Shown: positions 51,779 through 60,483, numbered from the stretch's first letter. The stretch is 64,000 bases of DNA from Lentzea pudingi (GCF_014646255.1 NZ_BMNC01000018.1:62001-126000); one strand, 5' to 3'. A program made the numbers and translations. The notes: generated by a model not told the origin, from the sequence alone.

Positions 51779-52825
51779 CTACCTGCCGAAGCCGCAGCCC
51801 AGCTCGGTGAAGGTCGCGATCTTCTCCGCGGCCCTCACCACGACCTCGTCGATGCCGTCGAGCACCACCCGGTCACCGACGCGGCGGGCGGGCAGCAGCG
51901 GCACGTCGGCCTTGCCGCACTGCTCGGCGACCGACGTGAACGCCCGCGCGGCGGCGAGCGGCGCGACCAGGGGCTCGCCGGTCTGCCGGTGCCGGATGAG
52001 GTTCTCCAGCAGGTCGACGGACGGTGCCACGGCCATGCGGTGGTCGTTGACCGTCAGCCTGTCGTCGTCGTACCACCACACGGCCTGACCGAGCGTCCCG
52101 TGCACCAAAACCACCGGTGGCAACGATGTCGTGGCGCAGAGCGTGGTGGCGACGACGACCGGTGGTGCGCCATCGGCCGTGACCCGTACACACGCCGTGT
52201 CGTCCGCCGTGATCGTGTCGCGGCACCGGTACAACTCCAGCTCAACAGCGATGTCTGTACGTTCCTCGACATCGGCCAGAAGCAGTGCGTTCTGCAGGGC
52301 GTGCGCGAACGGGTTCACGAGCGTCCCGTCCTCGCCCTGCCGTCCGGCCCACTCGGCGCGCTCGTAGTACGAGTCCGTGCGCACCCAACGGCCGGCGGCG
52401 CCGATACCGGTGATGTCGCCCAACGCACCGGAGCCGATCAACGAGCAGAGCCGCCGGTACGAGCCCGTGCCCTGCGTCTGGAACCCGGCCTGGCACACCC
52501 GCCCGCGTTTGACGGCCTCCGCGGAGACCTCGTCGAAGTCGGTCACCGACAGCACGGCCGGCTTCTCGACCAGCACGTCGCAGCCCAGTTCGAACGCCGT
52601 GAGCACGAGGTCGCGGTGCGTCGCGGGCGGCGAGGAGACCACGACGACCTCCGGGTGCAGTTCGGCGGCCAGCGACGGCAGGTCCGGGTAGGACGGCACC
52701 GGCACGTCGACGTCCGCCACGTCGACCACCCCGACGAAGGTGGCGAGGCCGTCGTGGCCCAGCCTGACCAGGTTCTCCACGTGCCGCGTCCCGTGCCCAC
52801 GAGCGCCGACCAGCGCAACACGCAT
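51779..52825 (-). CDS. Gfo/Idh/MocA-family oxidoreductase 1
   Basis: 348 residues. N-terminal Rossmann domain: RVALVGARGHGTRHVENLVR, then VVVVSSPPATHRDLVLTAFE and the EKP motif in GCDVLVEKPAVLSV, which carries the conserved catalytic/cofactor Lys. The C-terminal alpha/beta domain is of the GFO_IDH_MocA_C type (GRWVRTDSYYERAEWAGRQG). NAD(P)-dependent sugar or sugar-derivative dehydrogenase. It is the second of two such genes on the same strand, 157 bases downstream of the other. GAAGGGTGAG precedes ATG 52825. Confidence 0.9.
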   Translation of the reverse strand: MRVALVGARGHGTRHVENLVRLGHDGLATFVGVVDVADVDVPVPSYPDLPSLAAELHPEVVVVSSPPATHRDLVLTAFELGCDVLVEKPAVLSVTDFDEVSAEAVKRGRVCQAGFQTQGTGSYRRLCSLIGSGALGDITGIGAAGRWVRTDSYYERAEWAGRQGEDGTLVNPFAHALQNALLLADVEERTDIAVELELYRCRDTITADDTACVRVTADGAPPVVVATTLCATTSLPPVVLVHGTLGQAVWWYDDDRLTVNDHRMAVAPSVDLLENLIRHRQTGEPLVAPLAAARAFTSVAEQCGKADVPLLPARRVGDRVVLDGIDEVVVRAAEKIATFTELGCGFGR

Positions 52826-52982
52826 CGCTCTCACCCTTCTCGGGCGGACTCCACCGCGCCCACCAGCATCAGCCGACGTGCGTGGAATTTCAATGCGCCG
52901 CGCCAACCAAGACTCGTTTGCGACAGCATCCGGACCCCGGTGGTCACCGGAACGGGCAATGGCGCCGGGAGCGTGGCAACCG

Positions 52983-54260
52983 CTAAGGGGTCCTCACCGG
53001 AAGGTCGATGACGTCGGCGACGCGGACGGCCTCCCCGGTCTCGAAGCTGCGGTTGGCGGCGAACCCGGTCAGCAGCGAGAGCGCGCCGTCGTAGTGCGTC
53101 GCCCGGCGTCCCAGCGGGTCCTCCTGCCCCGGTGGTCCGTACAGCGCGTCGACCATGCGCTGGTCCGCGCCGCCGTGCCCGTCCCGGTCGTACTCCAGCG
53201 GGACGTCCTCGCGTTCGGCGAACAACCGCTGCACGGAGAGCTTCGCCCACCCCTGTTCGGGGTTCGCGGCGACACCGTGGACGGACGGGTCCTGGCCCGA
53301 CACCCACGAGTTCTCGACGACCTCCAGTTCGAGACGGCCCTTGCTGCCATTGACCATCAGCCGGTAGCCCTCCCACGGCGAGTACGCCGTGAGGTGGTAC
53401 GTCAGGTTCGCGCCGCTGGCGTAGCGCACGAGCACGGACATGTCGTCCTCAATGGACACACCGGGTTCGAACGGGTTCTGGTCGCGGCGATAGCCGTCCT
53501 CGTGCTGTGCGTCGACATAGAGCTTCTTGAGCCACGCGTTCTGCTCCAGCTTGATGTCGAACCGATCGTCGCGCGCGTAGCCGTGCCGTTCGCCGTTTTC
53601 GGCGCCGTAGAAGAACAACCGGCCGTGCGCGTACACGGTCTCGGGCACTGAGCCGACCCACCAGTTGAGCAGGTCGAAGTGGTGGGTCGCCTTGTGCACC
53701 ATGAGACCGCCGGAGTTGGCCTTGTCGCGGTGCCAGCGGCGGAAGTAGTCGGCGCCGTGACGGGTGTCGAGCAACCACTCGAAGTGCACGGACCCGATCT
53801 CACCGACGGCACCGTCCGCCAGGAGCGCGCGCACCTTCTCGTGGATCGGGTTGTAGCGGTAGTTGAAGGTGACCGTGATGTTGCCTTCGTTGCGGTGCAC
53901 CGCGTCCAGGATCTTGCCGGCCGACGGGACGTCCGTCGTCATCGGCTTCTCCGTCACGACGTCACGCCCGGAGTCCAACGCCTCGACGATGTACGTGTCG
54001 TGGAAGCGGTCCACCGTGGTCACCACCACCACGTCGACCCGTTGCTCCTCAAGCATCTTCAGGAAGTCTTCGGCGTGGTACGCCGGGACCGGCTCGACGC
54101 CCAGCTCGGCGAGCCGTTCGTTGTGGACGTTCATCCTGGTCCGGTTCACGTCGGCGAACGCCACGAGCTCGCAGGTCTCCGCGTGTTCGACCGCGATGGC
54201 GCGGACGTGCCGTTCCGCCCGCGATCCCGTGCCGACCACCGCGTATCGCCTGCGCGCCAT
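52983..54260 (-). CDS. Gfo/Idh/MocA-family oxidoreductase 2
   Basis: 425 residues. Rossmann motif YAVVGTGSRAERHVRAIAVE, then VVVVTTVDRFHDTYIVEALD and EKP in GRDVVTEKPMTTDV. The substrate domain contains FNYRYNPIHEKVRALLADGA and the conserved WHRDKANSGGLMVHKATHHFDLL region (HKATHHFD is characteristic of oxidoreductases acting on glycosides). NAD-dependent. GGGGAGG precedes ATG 54260. It is upstream of the other Gfo/Idh/MocA gene; the two differ in sequence, so they probably act at different steps of one sugar-processing route. Confidence 0.92.
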   Translation of the reverse strand: MARRRYAVVGTGSRAERHVRAIAVEHAETCELVAFADVNRTRMNVHNERLAELGVEPVPAYHAEDFLKMLEEQRVDVVVVTTVDRFHDTYIVEALDSGRDVVTEKPMTTDVPSAGKILDAVHRNEGNITVTFNYRYNPIHEKVRALLADGAVGEIGSVHFEWLLDTRHGADYFRRWHRDKANSGGLMVHKATHHFDLLNWWVGSVPETVYAHGRLFFYGAENGERHGYARDDRFDIKLEQNAWLKKLYVDAQHEDGYRRDQNPFEPGVSIEDDMSVLVRYASGANLTYHLTAYSPWEGYRLMVNGSKGRLELEVVENSWVSGQDPSVHGVAANPEQGWAKLSVQRLFAEREDVPLEYDRDGHGGADQRMVDALYGPPGQEDPLGRRATHYDGALSLLTGFAANRSFETGEAVRVADVIDLPVRTP

Positions 54261-54428
54261 CCCGGACCTCCCCTAGAAGTGCGACTCAGTTGAACGCCGG
54301 TGGCCGTCGGCGCCGTGACTCGACTCAGCGATGAAGGCCAGGAACGCGCACGAGACCGTCGAGTTCGAGCTGGCACGGGCGGAGAAGTGCCGCGGCCGAA
54401 CTCTTCGTCAGCTGCTGCACCCGGACAT

Positions 54429-54467
54429 CGACGAGGCCGCGACCCCAACGGCGTCGCGGCCTCGTCG
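54429..54467 (-). terminator. strong terminator after the NlpC/P60-propeller gene
   Basis: Perfect 15-bp stem: CGACGAGGCCGCGAC (54429-54443) with GTCGCGGCCTCGTCG (54453-54467), 9-base loop, about 12 bases beyond the stop of the gene starting at 55951. The rest of the 54261-54478 gap shows only a 51-codon plus-strand ORF that I do not accept. Confidence 0.8.
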
Positions 54468-54478
54468 ATGGCGTCAGG

Positions 54479-55951
54479 TCAGCTGACGTTCTTGCCGGAG
54501 AGCACGGCCCACTGGCTCCAGCCGGCCTTCTCCTTGTAGAAGCGGCGGATCAGCTTGCCGTCGTCGGTGCGGGCGAAGACCTCGACGGTCTTGGTCTGCG
54601 CGTGGTACATCGCGGTCGGCGCCTCAGAGGCCTTGGTGGTGCCGAGCTTGGCCCACGAGGTCCAGCCGTTGTCGGTCGCGCGGGAGTGCTCGACGATGCC
54701 GCCCTCACCGAGCTGCACGACGTCGATGGACCCGGTCGTCGAGTTGAAGACCGCCGACGGGGCGCCGGTCCCCTGGCCGCCCATGGACTTCCAGACGCCC
54801 GCCGCGTACTGCTCGACGCTGCCGGACTCGGTGCGCACGAAGACCTGGTCGACGGCGACGCTCGGGTCGCTGACGATCTTCTTGTCGCCCTGGTCCGCCC
54901 AGGTGGCGCCGTCCCACTTGATCAGCTTGCCGTCTGCGGAACGCGCGTAGACATCCTTGTCGGCGACGGCCGGGTTGCCCTCGATCTTGCGGTCGCCGAC
55001 CGGGGCCCACCTGTCGGTGAAGCGGAGCAGGAGGCCGTCCGCGCCGCGGGCGAGGACCTCGACGGCCTTGGTCTTGTCGTTCCAGAACAGCGTCGGGTCG
55101 CCCGCGACGGCCGTGTCGCCGACCGCGAGCCACTTGCCGTCGACGCGGCGGTAGACCTTGTCGTCCGTGCCGCGCGCGAACACCTCGACGATCTTCGTCT
55201 GCGGGTTCATCAGCGCGACCGGGTCGCCGGCGAAGAGCTCGGGGCCGAGCTGCTGCCAGCCGCTCCACCGGCTCGTCTTGTGGAAGTTCGTGACGATCGT
55301 GTCGTCCGCGGCGCGCGCGAAGACCTCGAGCTGGCCCATGCCGGTGTTCGATATCTGCGGGCCTGCGTTGACGACGAGCTTGTCCGTCACCGGCGTCTCG
55401 CTGCCGGTGTTGCCACTGCCGCCGGCCTCGAGGATGTTGTTGTAGCGCAGGGGCACGTACCTGCGGGCGTTGCTGGCGCTCCACACGCGCTGCACGGGCC
55501 TGCTGCCGTCCGGTCCGGCCTGCTCGCGCACGATGGGCCGCGTCTTGGCCGCGTCCGCCCAGCCGATGAACAGCGCGACGTGGTTCTCGCGGTCGTTGAG
55601 CGCGTCGCCGGGACGGAGGTCCTCCCAGTCGATGCGGTGCGCGACCTGCTCGAGGATGTGCGTGGTGTAGGAGATGCGCAGGCCCCAGGCCATCGAGACG
55701 AAGCCGGAGCAGTCGGTGCGGTAGGCACCGTACTTGTTGCCGAAGCAGTCGCTCTGGCTGTAGGGCACGCGGGCGCTGATCCACGTGCGCGAGCGCGCCA
55801 GGACCTCGCTCCGCGTGATCTTGGAGTTGGCCTCGTACGTCCCGCAGATCACCCCGCCCTCGGCAGCGGCGACCGCGACGTCAGGCATGGCCAGCGTCGA
55901 GCCGAACGTGATGGCCGCCGCGGCGACCGCCAACATCCCCCACGATCTCAT
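54479..55951 (-). CDS. secreted NlpC/P60-like hydrolase with PLL-type beta-propeller
   Basis: 490 residues. A signal peptide (MRSWGMLAVAAAAITFGSTL) is followed by an NlpC/P60-like domain (residues about 45-165) with the nucleophile Cys in YRTDCSGFVSMAWGL and His in DRENHVALFIGWAD; such enzymes cut peptidoglycan stem peptides. From about residue 185 repeated blades (GQLEVFARAADDTIVTNFHK, KIVEVFARGTDDKVYRRVDG, KAVEVLARGADGLLLRFTDR) form a PLL/tectonin-like propeller that may bind sugars. ATG 55951 lies 7 bases after a TACGGT box, indicating a leaderless mRNA. Confidence 0.85.
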   Translation of the reverse strand: MRSWGMLAVAAAAITFGSTLAMPDVAVAAAEGGVICGTYEANSKITRSEVLARSRTWISARVPYSQSDCFGNKYGAYRTDCSGFVSMAWGLRISYTTHILEQVAHRIDWEDLRPGDALNDRENHVALFIGWADAAKTRPIVREQAGPDGSRPVQRVWSASNARRYVPLRYNNILEAGGSGNTGSETPVTDKLVVNAGPQISNTGMGQLEVFARAADDTIVTNFHKTSRWSGWQQLGPELFAGDPVALMNPQTKIVEVFARGTDDKVYRRVDGKWLAVGDTAVAGDPTLFWNDKTKAVEVLARGADGLLLRFTDRWAPVGDRKIEGNPAVADKDVYARSADGKLIKWDGATWADQGDKKIVSDPSVAVDQVFVRTESGSVEQYAAGVWKSMGGQGTGAPSAVFNSTTGSIDVVQLGEGGIVEHSRATDNGWTSWAKLGTTKASEAPTAMYHAQTKTVEVFARTDDGKLIRRFYKEKAGWSQWAVLSGKNVS

Positions 55952-56102
55952 GCCGGTCACCGTAGCAAGGTGATGTGAAGTTTTGGTCCGGTCGAACGTC
56001 CTATGTTCCGGCCGTTCATGGACTGTCCGCGCCGATCAGACCGTCAACCGTGAACGCGTGGCCGGACTCACGGGCAGTGAAGTCGGCCCGTGTGGACGAT
56101 CG

Positions 56103-56609
56103 TCACCGCAGACTTCGCACGAGGTCGGCGTCGCTGATCTCCGCGGTGACCCAGGCCAGCGGGTAGCTCAGCTCGATGGTGTCGACCTCTCTGGTCAGCC
56201 GCACGCCGGGCAGCACCTTGCGCACCAGCGCGAGCATCGCGTGGTTGTCGGGCAGGACGTTGCCGTGCAGTTCTGCGACGCCCATCCGGGCCGCGACCGC
56301 CGTGAGCTCCTCCAGCAGGAGGCGGCCGACGCCACGGCGTTGCCACAGGTCGACCACGGCGACCGCGATCTCCGCGCCGCACTCCCCCGTCCTGATCACC
56401 CTCGCGATGCCGATCGGTTCACCGCCGACCCTGGCGCACACGGCCCCGTGCCGTTGCCCGTCCACGTCGGTCAGCACCCGGCGCGCGGACGCGGTCAGGC
56501 GGGGCGTCGGCGAGTGGAAGCGCAGGTAGCGGCTTCGCGCGGAGAGTCCTTCGAACACCACGTCGACAGCTTCCGGCGCGGTGTCGCGGTCGAGCTCGGT
56601 GACGCGCAT
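56103..56609 (-). CDS. GNAT-family acetyltransferase divergent from an HxlR regulator
   Basis: 168 residues, single GNAT domain. ARSRYLRFHSPTPRLTASAR at the N-terminus is the RF(H/F)xP region common to Pat-like and related GNATs; motif A is VAVVDLWQRRGVGRLLLEEL (Q-R-R-G-V-G), followed by MGVAELHGNVLPDNHAMLAL. GGGGAGATC precedes the ATG. It is divergent from the HxlR gene with two operator-like repeats between them, so it is the likely regulated target. The substrate is unknown. Confidence 0.88.
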   Translation of the reverse strand: MRVTELDRDTAPEAVDVVFEGLSARSRYLRFHSPTPRLTASARRVLTDVDGQRHGAVCARVGGEPIGIARVIRTGECGAEIAVAVVDLWQRRGVGRLLLEELTAVAARMGVAELHGNVLPDNHAMLALVRKVLPGVRLTREVDTIELSYPLAWVTAEISDADLVRSLR

Positions 56610-56622
56610 GAGGATCTCCCCT

Positions 56623-56663
56623 GAGTTCGGAATCCGAACTGTAGCTGAGTTCGAAAATCGAAC
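56623..56663. promoter_or_regulatory. two HxlR operator sites in the divergent promoter
   Basis: GAGTTCGGAATCCGAACT (56623-56640) and GAGTTCGAAAATCGAAC (56647-56663) are two imperfect palindromes of the same sequence type, starting 24 bases apart. They lie between the GNAT start (56609) and the HxlR start (56684), whose TACCCT -10 box (56672-56677) is 6 bases from the ATG. Repeated GTTCG/CGAAC sites suggest cooperative binding by the regulator encoded next door. Confidence 0.65.
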
Positions 56664-56683
56664 GCAAGGGATACCCTGGGTCC

Positions 56684-57130
56684 ATGCCGTACTCGAACTT
56701 CGCGAGCATGCCCTGCACGCTGAGCCGTCCCGCCGCGCTGCTGGGCGAGCGCTGGACGCTGCTGCTGCTCCGCCAGATCTTCCTGGGCACCCGTCGCTTC
56801 GAGGACTTCCAGGCGACGATGGACATCTCGCGCAGCGTCCTGACGGACCGGTTGAACGTGCTGCTGCAGGAGAACGTGCTCAAGCGCGTGCCGTATCACG
56901 AGGACGGCCGCACACGGCACGAGTACCGCCTCACGGAGAAAGGCCGCGACCTCTATCCCGTGCTGATGGCATTGCGCACGTGGGGCGAGAAGTGGATGGC
57001 CCCGGACGAAGAAGAGACGTTCCAGTTGCACCACCGCGACTGCGGCGGCGGCGTACGGGCGAAGGTCGAATGCACCGAGTGCGCCGCCGAACTGACCGCG
57101 CGCGACGTCGAGGTGACAGCCAGGCCTTAA
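56684..57130 (+). CDS. HxlR-family winged-helix regulator
   Basis: 148 residues. HxlR signature: MPCTLSRPAALLGERWTLLL, LRQIFLGTRRFEDFQATMDI, SRSVLTDRLNVLLQENVLKR and YRLTEKGRDLYPVLMALRTW. The C-terminal part has CGGGVRAKVECTECAAEL, with two Cys pairs that could bind a metal. ATG 56684 lies 6 bases after a TACCCT box. It controls at least itself and probably the divergent GNAT through the sites at 56623-56663. The 3' end overlaps the convergent TetR gene by 4 bases. Confidence 0.92.
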   Translation: MPYSNFASMPCTLSRPAALLGERWTLLLLRQIFLGTRRFEDFQATMDISRSVLTDRLNVLLQENVLKRVPYHEDGRTRHEYRLTEKGRDLYPVLMALRTWGEKWMAPDEEETFQLHHRDCGGGVRAKVECTECAAELTARDVEVTARP

Positions 57131-57726
57131 AGCGAGTCGAGGTGCCTGCGCAGCACCGACACCGCGAGTTCCGGCGTCATCCGGTCCGGGTGCAGCACGC
57201 CGTCGACCGTGAGGCCGTTGAGCAGCGACGCCAGCCGTTCGGACTCCAGGGTGACGTCGTGCGTGGCCGCGATGGTGCCCGCCTCGCTCATCGCGGTCAG
57301 CGCGCGGCGGCAGAGCGTGCGCAGGCCGTCGTAGAGCCGTTCGGCGCGGGGCACGAGGGACGGCTGGGTGCGCGCGGCGGTGACGAAAGCCAGCCACAGC
57401 ACGGCTTCGTCGCGCCGGCGGTCGTCGAGCGGGAGCACCTCGGAGAGCACGCGTTCGGCCGGCCGGCGCGGATCGCTGCGATCTTGAAGCGACTGCACGT
57501 GGGCCATCACGCGCTGGTTGATGGAGTGGATGAGGGCCTCGACGGCGAAGATGATCATGTCGTCGTGGCTGTCGAAGTAGTGGCGGATCGAGCCGATGGC
57601 GAGGCCCGCCTCCACCGCCACGTTGCGCAGCGAGGCCTGCTCGACGCCGTCGCGCACGACCACGCGGAACACCGCCTCGGCGACGGCCTGGCGACGGGCG
57701 ACGGGATCCACGACTCTCGGTGACAC
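57127..57726 (-). CDS. TetR/AcrR-family regulator (divergent from a membrane protein)
   Basis: About 199 residues. HTH: RRQAVAEAVFRVVVRDGVEQ, ASLRNVAVEAGLAIGSIRHY and FDSHDDMIIFAVEALIH; IGSIRHYF is the recognition helix. The C-terminal domain is of the common actinobacterial TetR type. The start is uncertain: GTG 57726 (VSPRVVDP) or GTG 57711 (VDPVARRQ); GGGAGG abuts the first. A large inverted repeat (57739-57773) covers the divergent promoter and is its presumed operator. It probably regulates itself and the membrane protein at 57788. Confidence 0.85.
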   Translation of the reverse strand: MSPRVVDPVARRQAVAEAVFRVVVRDGVEQASLRNVAVEAGLAIGSIRHYFDSHDDMIIFAVEALIHSINQRVMAHVQSLQDRSDPRRPAERVLSEVLPLDDRRRDEAVLWLAFVTAARTQPSLVPRAERLYDGLRTLCRRALTAMSEAGTIAATHDVTLESERLASLLNGLTVDGVLHPDRMTPELAVSVLRRHLDSL

Positions 57727-57738
57727 CTCCCTTTTGTA

Positions 57739-57773
57739 GCATGACCCTGCTAGTTTAAGTAGCAGAGTCATGC
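57739..57773. promoter_or_regulatory. 35-bp TetR-type inverted repeat in a divergent promoter
   Basis: GCATGAC-C-CTGCTA (57739-57752), seven bases, TAGCAG-A-GTCATGC (57760-57773): 13 of 14 positions pair, with a single central mismatch per arm. It lies between the TetR gene and the divergent membrane-protein gene and overlaps both promoters. Confidence 0.75.
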
Positions 57774-57787
57774 CACTTAGGGGGAAC

Positions 57788-58237
57788 GTGGTGACATATC
57801 TGCTGATCACGGCTGGCGTGCTGTACGTGCTCGTGCGCCGTTTCATGGGGGAACCGCTCAATGCCCGGGACCTGCTGGGGCCGCCCGCGTTCCTGCTGTT
57901 CTTCGGCATTCGCGCGGTGGAGGAGTTCCACCTGGTCTACGTGTTACCGCTCGCCGCCGGGTTCGCGTTCGGCGCGGTCCGGGGCCTGACGATCAGGCTG
58001 TTCGAGCGCGACGGCCACCTGTGGCAGCGCTACACGCCGTGGACCTTGGTCGTGTGGGTGACGTCGATCGGCGCGAGTTTCGGGTTCGCGCTGCTGCTCG
58101 ACCACCACGCGCCGACACAGCTGTCCATCGGGGTGGGCATGCTCGGCGAACTGTGCGCGGTGGGGGTGAGGGCGTTGAACACGGGGCTGCCGTTCGCGCC
58201 GGAGAAGCTGTCCAATGGAAGGCATGGAACGTCGTGA
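57788..58237 (+). CDS. small multi-pass membrane protein (CcdC/DUF1453-like)
   Basis: 149 residues with four hydrophobic segments: VVTYLLITAGVLYVLVRRFM, GPPAFLLFFGIRAVEEFHLV, YVLPLAAGFAFGAVRGLTIR and PWTLVVWVTSIGASFGFALL, plus a weaker C-terminal one. The layout resembles DUF1453/CcdC-type proteins; no function is assigned. GTG 57788 was chosen because AGGGGGAA lies 3 to 10 bases upstream; the ATG at 57770 falls inside the operator. Its end overlaps the next gene by 23 bases, so the two are translationally coupled under the same TetR control. Confidence 0.65.
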   Translation: MVTYLLITAGVLYVLVRRFMGEPLNARDLLGPPAFLLFFGIRAVEEFHLVYVLPLAAGFAFGAVRGLTIRLFERDGHLWQRYTPWTLVVWVTSIGASFGFALLLDHHAPTQLSIGVGMLGELCAVGVRALNTGLPFAPEKLSNGRHGTS

Positions 58238-59441
58238 CTTCCTCGTGGGGGCAGGGCTGCTCGCCGTCGCACCGACCGCGTCGTCAGCCGGGCAGGGAGT
58301 GGACTGGGGCACCGTGCGCCGCGAGTTCCGGCTGGACCCGGCGCTGACCAACCTGGGGCTCTTCTACCTCGCGTCGAACCCGCGCGAGGTGCGGGACGCG
58401 GTCGACGAGTTCCGGCGCAGGCTGGACGCCAACTCGCACGACCTGATGCCCGAGCAGGCGCAGGAGGTCGCCGTCGCGCTGGGCCAGTACGTCGGCGGCG
58501 CGGCGGACGACATCGCGTTCGTGCCCAACACGACCATGGGGCTCTCGATCGTCTACGGCGGCCTGAAACTGCGTGCCGGCCAGGAGTTGCTGCTCAACGA
58601 CCAGGACCACGCGTGGCACCAGCAGGCGGCCAGGCTCGCGGCCGGACGGGCGGGTGCGAAGGTCCGGATCGGCACGCTCTACGAGAACCCGGCGAAAGCT
58701 ACCGAGGACGAGATAGCGACCCGGCTGCGGAACTCGATCACTCCGCAGACCCGTGCCGTCGGCATCACGTGGGTGCAGTCGAGCACGGGCCTGCGCATGC
58801 CGGTCCGCGCGTGCGCTGCGGTTGTCACCGAAGCGAACCGAGACCGCAAACAGGAAGACCGCTGTCTCCTCGTCGTAGATGGCGTGCACGGACTTGCGGC
58901 CGTGCACGACGATCCAGCGCGCATGGGTGCGGACGTGTTCGTCGCCGGCACGCACAAGTGGCTGTTCGGGCCCCGCGGCACCGGCATGGTGTGGGTGAAC
59001 CCCGAGGTGAGCGGCGAGATCGTGCCGATGCTGCCGAGCCTGAGCGACCGCAGCGAGACGGCGTTGCTCGGGCCCGGCGGCTTCCACGCGTTCGAGCAGT
59101 ACTTCGGCGTGCGGGCGGCGGTGCGGTTCCACCAACGCCTCGGGCGCGACCGCGTGGCGGCCCGGATCACCGAGCTCGCCGCCCGATTCAAGGACGGGCT
59201 GGCCGACGTCCCCGGGGTCGTCGTGCACACGCCACGCGACCCGGCGACGTCCGCGGGCCTGGTGTGCTTCGACGTTCCCGGGCACTCCGGTCCCGAGGTC
59301 GTGGAACTGCTGCGGCAGAAGCAGATCCAGATCACCACGGCGTCCTACCGGATCCCGTACGCCCGCGTCGGCACGTCGATCCTCAACACCCCGGAGGAGA
59401 TCGACCGGACCGTCCGGGAGATCAGCGCCCTGGCCCGATGA
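58215..59441 (+). CDS. Tat-signal PLP enzyme (class V aminotransferase, isopenicillin N epimerase-like)
   Basis: 408 residues. It begins with a twin-arginine type signal (MERRDFLVGAGLLAVAPTAS, RRDFL followed by a hydrophobic stretch), unusual for this family. The rest is a fold-type I PLP enzyme: D222 in VDGVHGLAAVHDD and the Schiff-base K248 in VAGTHKWLFGPRGTG. This subgroup includes isopenicillin N epimerase-like and cysteine-desulfurase-like proteins. Export with bound PLP across the membrane is implied if the signal is real. It overlaps the membrane-protein gene upstream by 23 bases and the Hsp70-like gene downstream by 20 bases. Confidence 0.82.
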   Translation: MEGMERRDFLVGAGLLAVAPTASSAGQGVDWGTVRREFRLDPALTNLGLFYLASNPREVRDAVDEFRRRLDANSHDLMPEQAQEVAVALGQYVGGAADDIAFVPNTTMGLSIVYGGLKLRAGQELLLNDQDHAWHQQAARLAAGRAGAKVRIGTLYENPAKATEDEIATRLRNSITPQTRAVGITWVQSSTGLRMPVRACAAVVTEANRDRKQEDRCLLVVDGVHGLAAVHDDPARMGADVFVAGTHKWLFGPRGTGMVWVNPEVSGEIVPMLPSLSDRSETALLGPGGFHAFEQYFGVRAAVRFHQRLGRDRVAARITELAARFKDGLADVPGVVVHTPRDPATSAGLVCFDVPGHSGPEVVELLRQKQIQITTASYRIPYARVGTSILNTPEEIDRTVREISALAR

Positions 59442-60483
59442 TGGTCGGGAGTTCCGCCACTCCCGGCGGTTCGAGCTGCACGCTGGTGTTCTCCATCCTC
59501 ACCTGTGGCTGGTTCATCGCGTCGTGCGCGAACCACCCTCCTCCGAGAACGAGCACGAGCAGCCCCGCCGCGATGAACGGCGTGGTCGGAATCCGCTTCT
59601 TCGGCTCTTCCCGACGCGGCACGGGCACCTCGACCGTGGCCGGTTCGGCGGGTTCGGGCTCCAGCCGCGCGGCTTCGAGGTAGGCACCCGTCGCGGTCGC
59701 ACCGTCCGGCGCCCTCATCACCGGGATGCCCAGCCGTTCCGCGATCTCCCTGGCCACCAACGGAATCCGCGCCGACCCGCCCACGAGCAGGATGACGTCG
59801 GGCAGGCACAACCCCGCACTCGTCACGACCCGTTCCAGCGCGTCGATCGTCAGCCCGACCGACGGCCGGACGATCGCCTCGAACTCCAGCCTGCTCAACC
59901 GGACCTCGCACACCTCGCCGTTCGTTGCGACGTAGGGAATCCGCACCTCCGGATAGCTGCCGAGCAGTTCCTTCGCCTCGACGCAGCTCCGCACGAGCTC
60001 ACGGCTGTGCGTGCCGATCTTCGCGATCACGTGCTCCGCCACCAGCCCGTCCAGGTCGAAGCCGCCGACCTCGACCCGTTCCGGCTGCCCGGCCAGCAAC
60101 AGCACACCTTGCTTGCGCAGCACCGTGATGTCACACCCGGTGGCACCGAAGTCGAACACCGCCACCGTGCCGTGCTCGGGCATCTGCGCGTCGGCGTCGA
60201 ACGCGATGGCGGCGGCGTGCGGTGCCGGCACGAACAACACGTCCGCGCGGCCCTCGTTGATGAGGTCGTGCCTCAGCTGCTCGAGGTGTTCGTACGGCCA
60301 GCACAGCGGATGCGTCATGGCGACACGGCTCGGCGGCTCCCCGTACCGCTGCGCGAGGTCGTCGAGAACGCCGGCGATCTCCCTGGCGGCCGCCTGCTGA
60401 CGCCGGCCGTTCGTCGTGACGCCCCTGCCGGTGGCGACGGTGGTGCCTGCGGATCCGAGATCGAGCCCAACCTGGTACGACAT
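59422..60483 (-). CDS. compact Hsp70-like protein with C-terminal membrane anchor
   Basis: 353 residues. Hsp70/actin-fold motifs are present: phosphate-1 YQVGLDLGSAGTTVATGRGV, phosphate-2 VAVFDFGATGCDITVLRKQG, and the adenosine motif VILLVGGSARIPLVAREIAE. The segment after phosphate-1 jumps straight to QQAAAREIAGVLDDLAQRYG, so most of subdomain IA/IB found in full-length DnaK (about 80 residues) is missing. There is no substrate-binding domain; instead a Pro-rich linker and one transmembrane helix (TPFIAAGLLVLVLGGGWFAH) end in a 30-residue outer tail. It may be a specialised membrane-linked ATPase rather than a chaperone. Confidence 0.78.
   Translation of the reverse strand: MSYQVGLDLGSAGTTVATGRGVTTNGRRQQAAAREIAGVLDDLAQRYGEPPSRVAMTHPLCWPYEHLEQLRHDLINEGRADVLFVPAPHAAAIAFDADAQMPEHGTVAVFDFGATGCDITVLRKQGVLLLAGQPERVEVGGFDLDGLVAEHVIAKIGTHSRELVRSCVEAKELLGSYPEVRIPYVATNGEVCEVRLSRLEFEAIVRPSVGLTIDALERVVTSAGLCLPDVILLVGGSARIPLVAREIAERLGIPVMRAPDGATATGAYLEAARLEPEPAEPATVEVPVPRREEPKKRIPTTPFIAAGLLVLVLGGGWFAHDAMNQPQVRMENTSVQLEPPGVAELPTIIGPGR

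Noticed and set aside
52831..52929. 32-codon minus-strand ORF ending just before the 51779-52825 oxidoreductase
   Set aside because: A possible leader peptide, but no ribosome site, no hairpin and no conserved motif support it.
54331..54486. 51-codon plus-strand ORF (MKARNAHETVEFELARAEKC)
   Set aside because: It looks partly protein-like but runs through the 15-bp terminator hairpin of the convergent gene, has no clear ribosome site and no recognised family. It might be a gene remnant.
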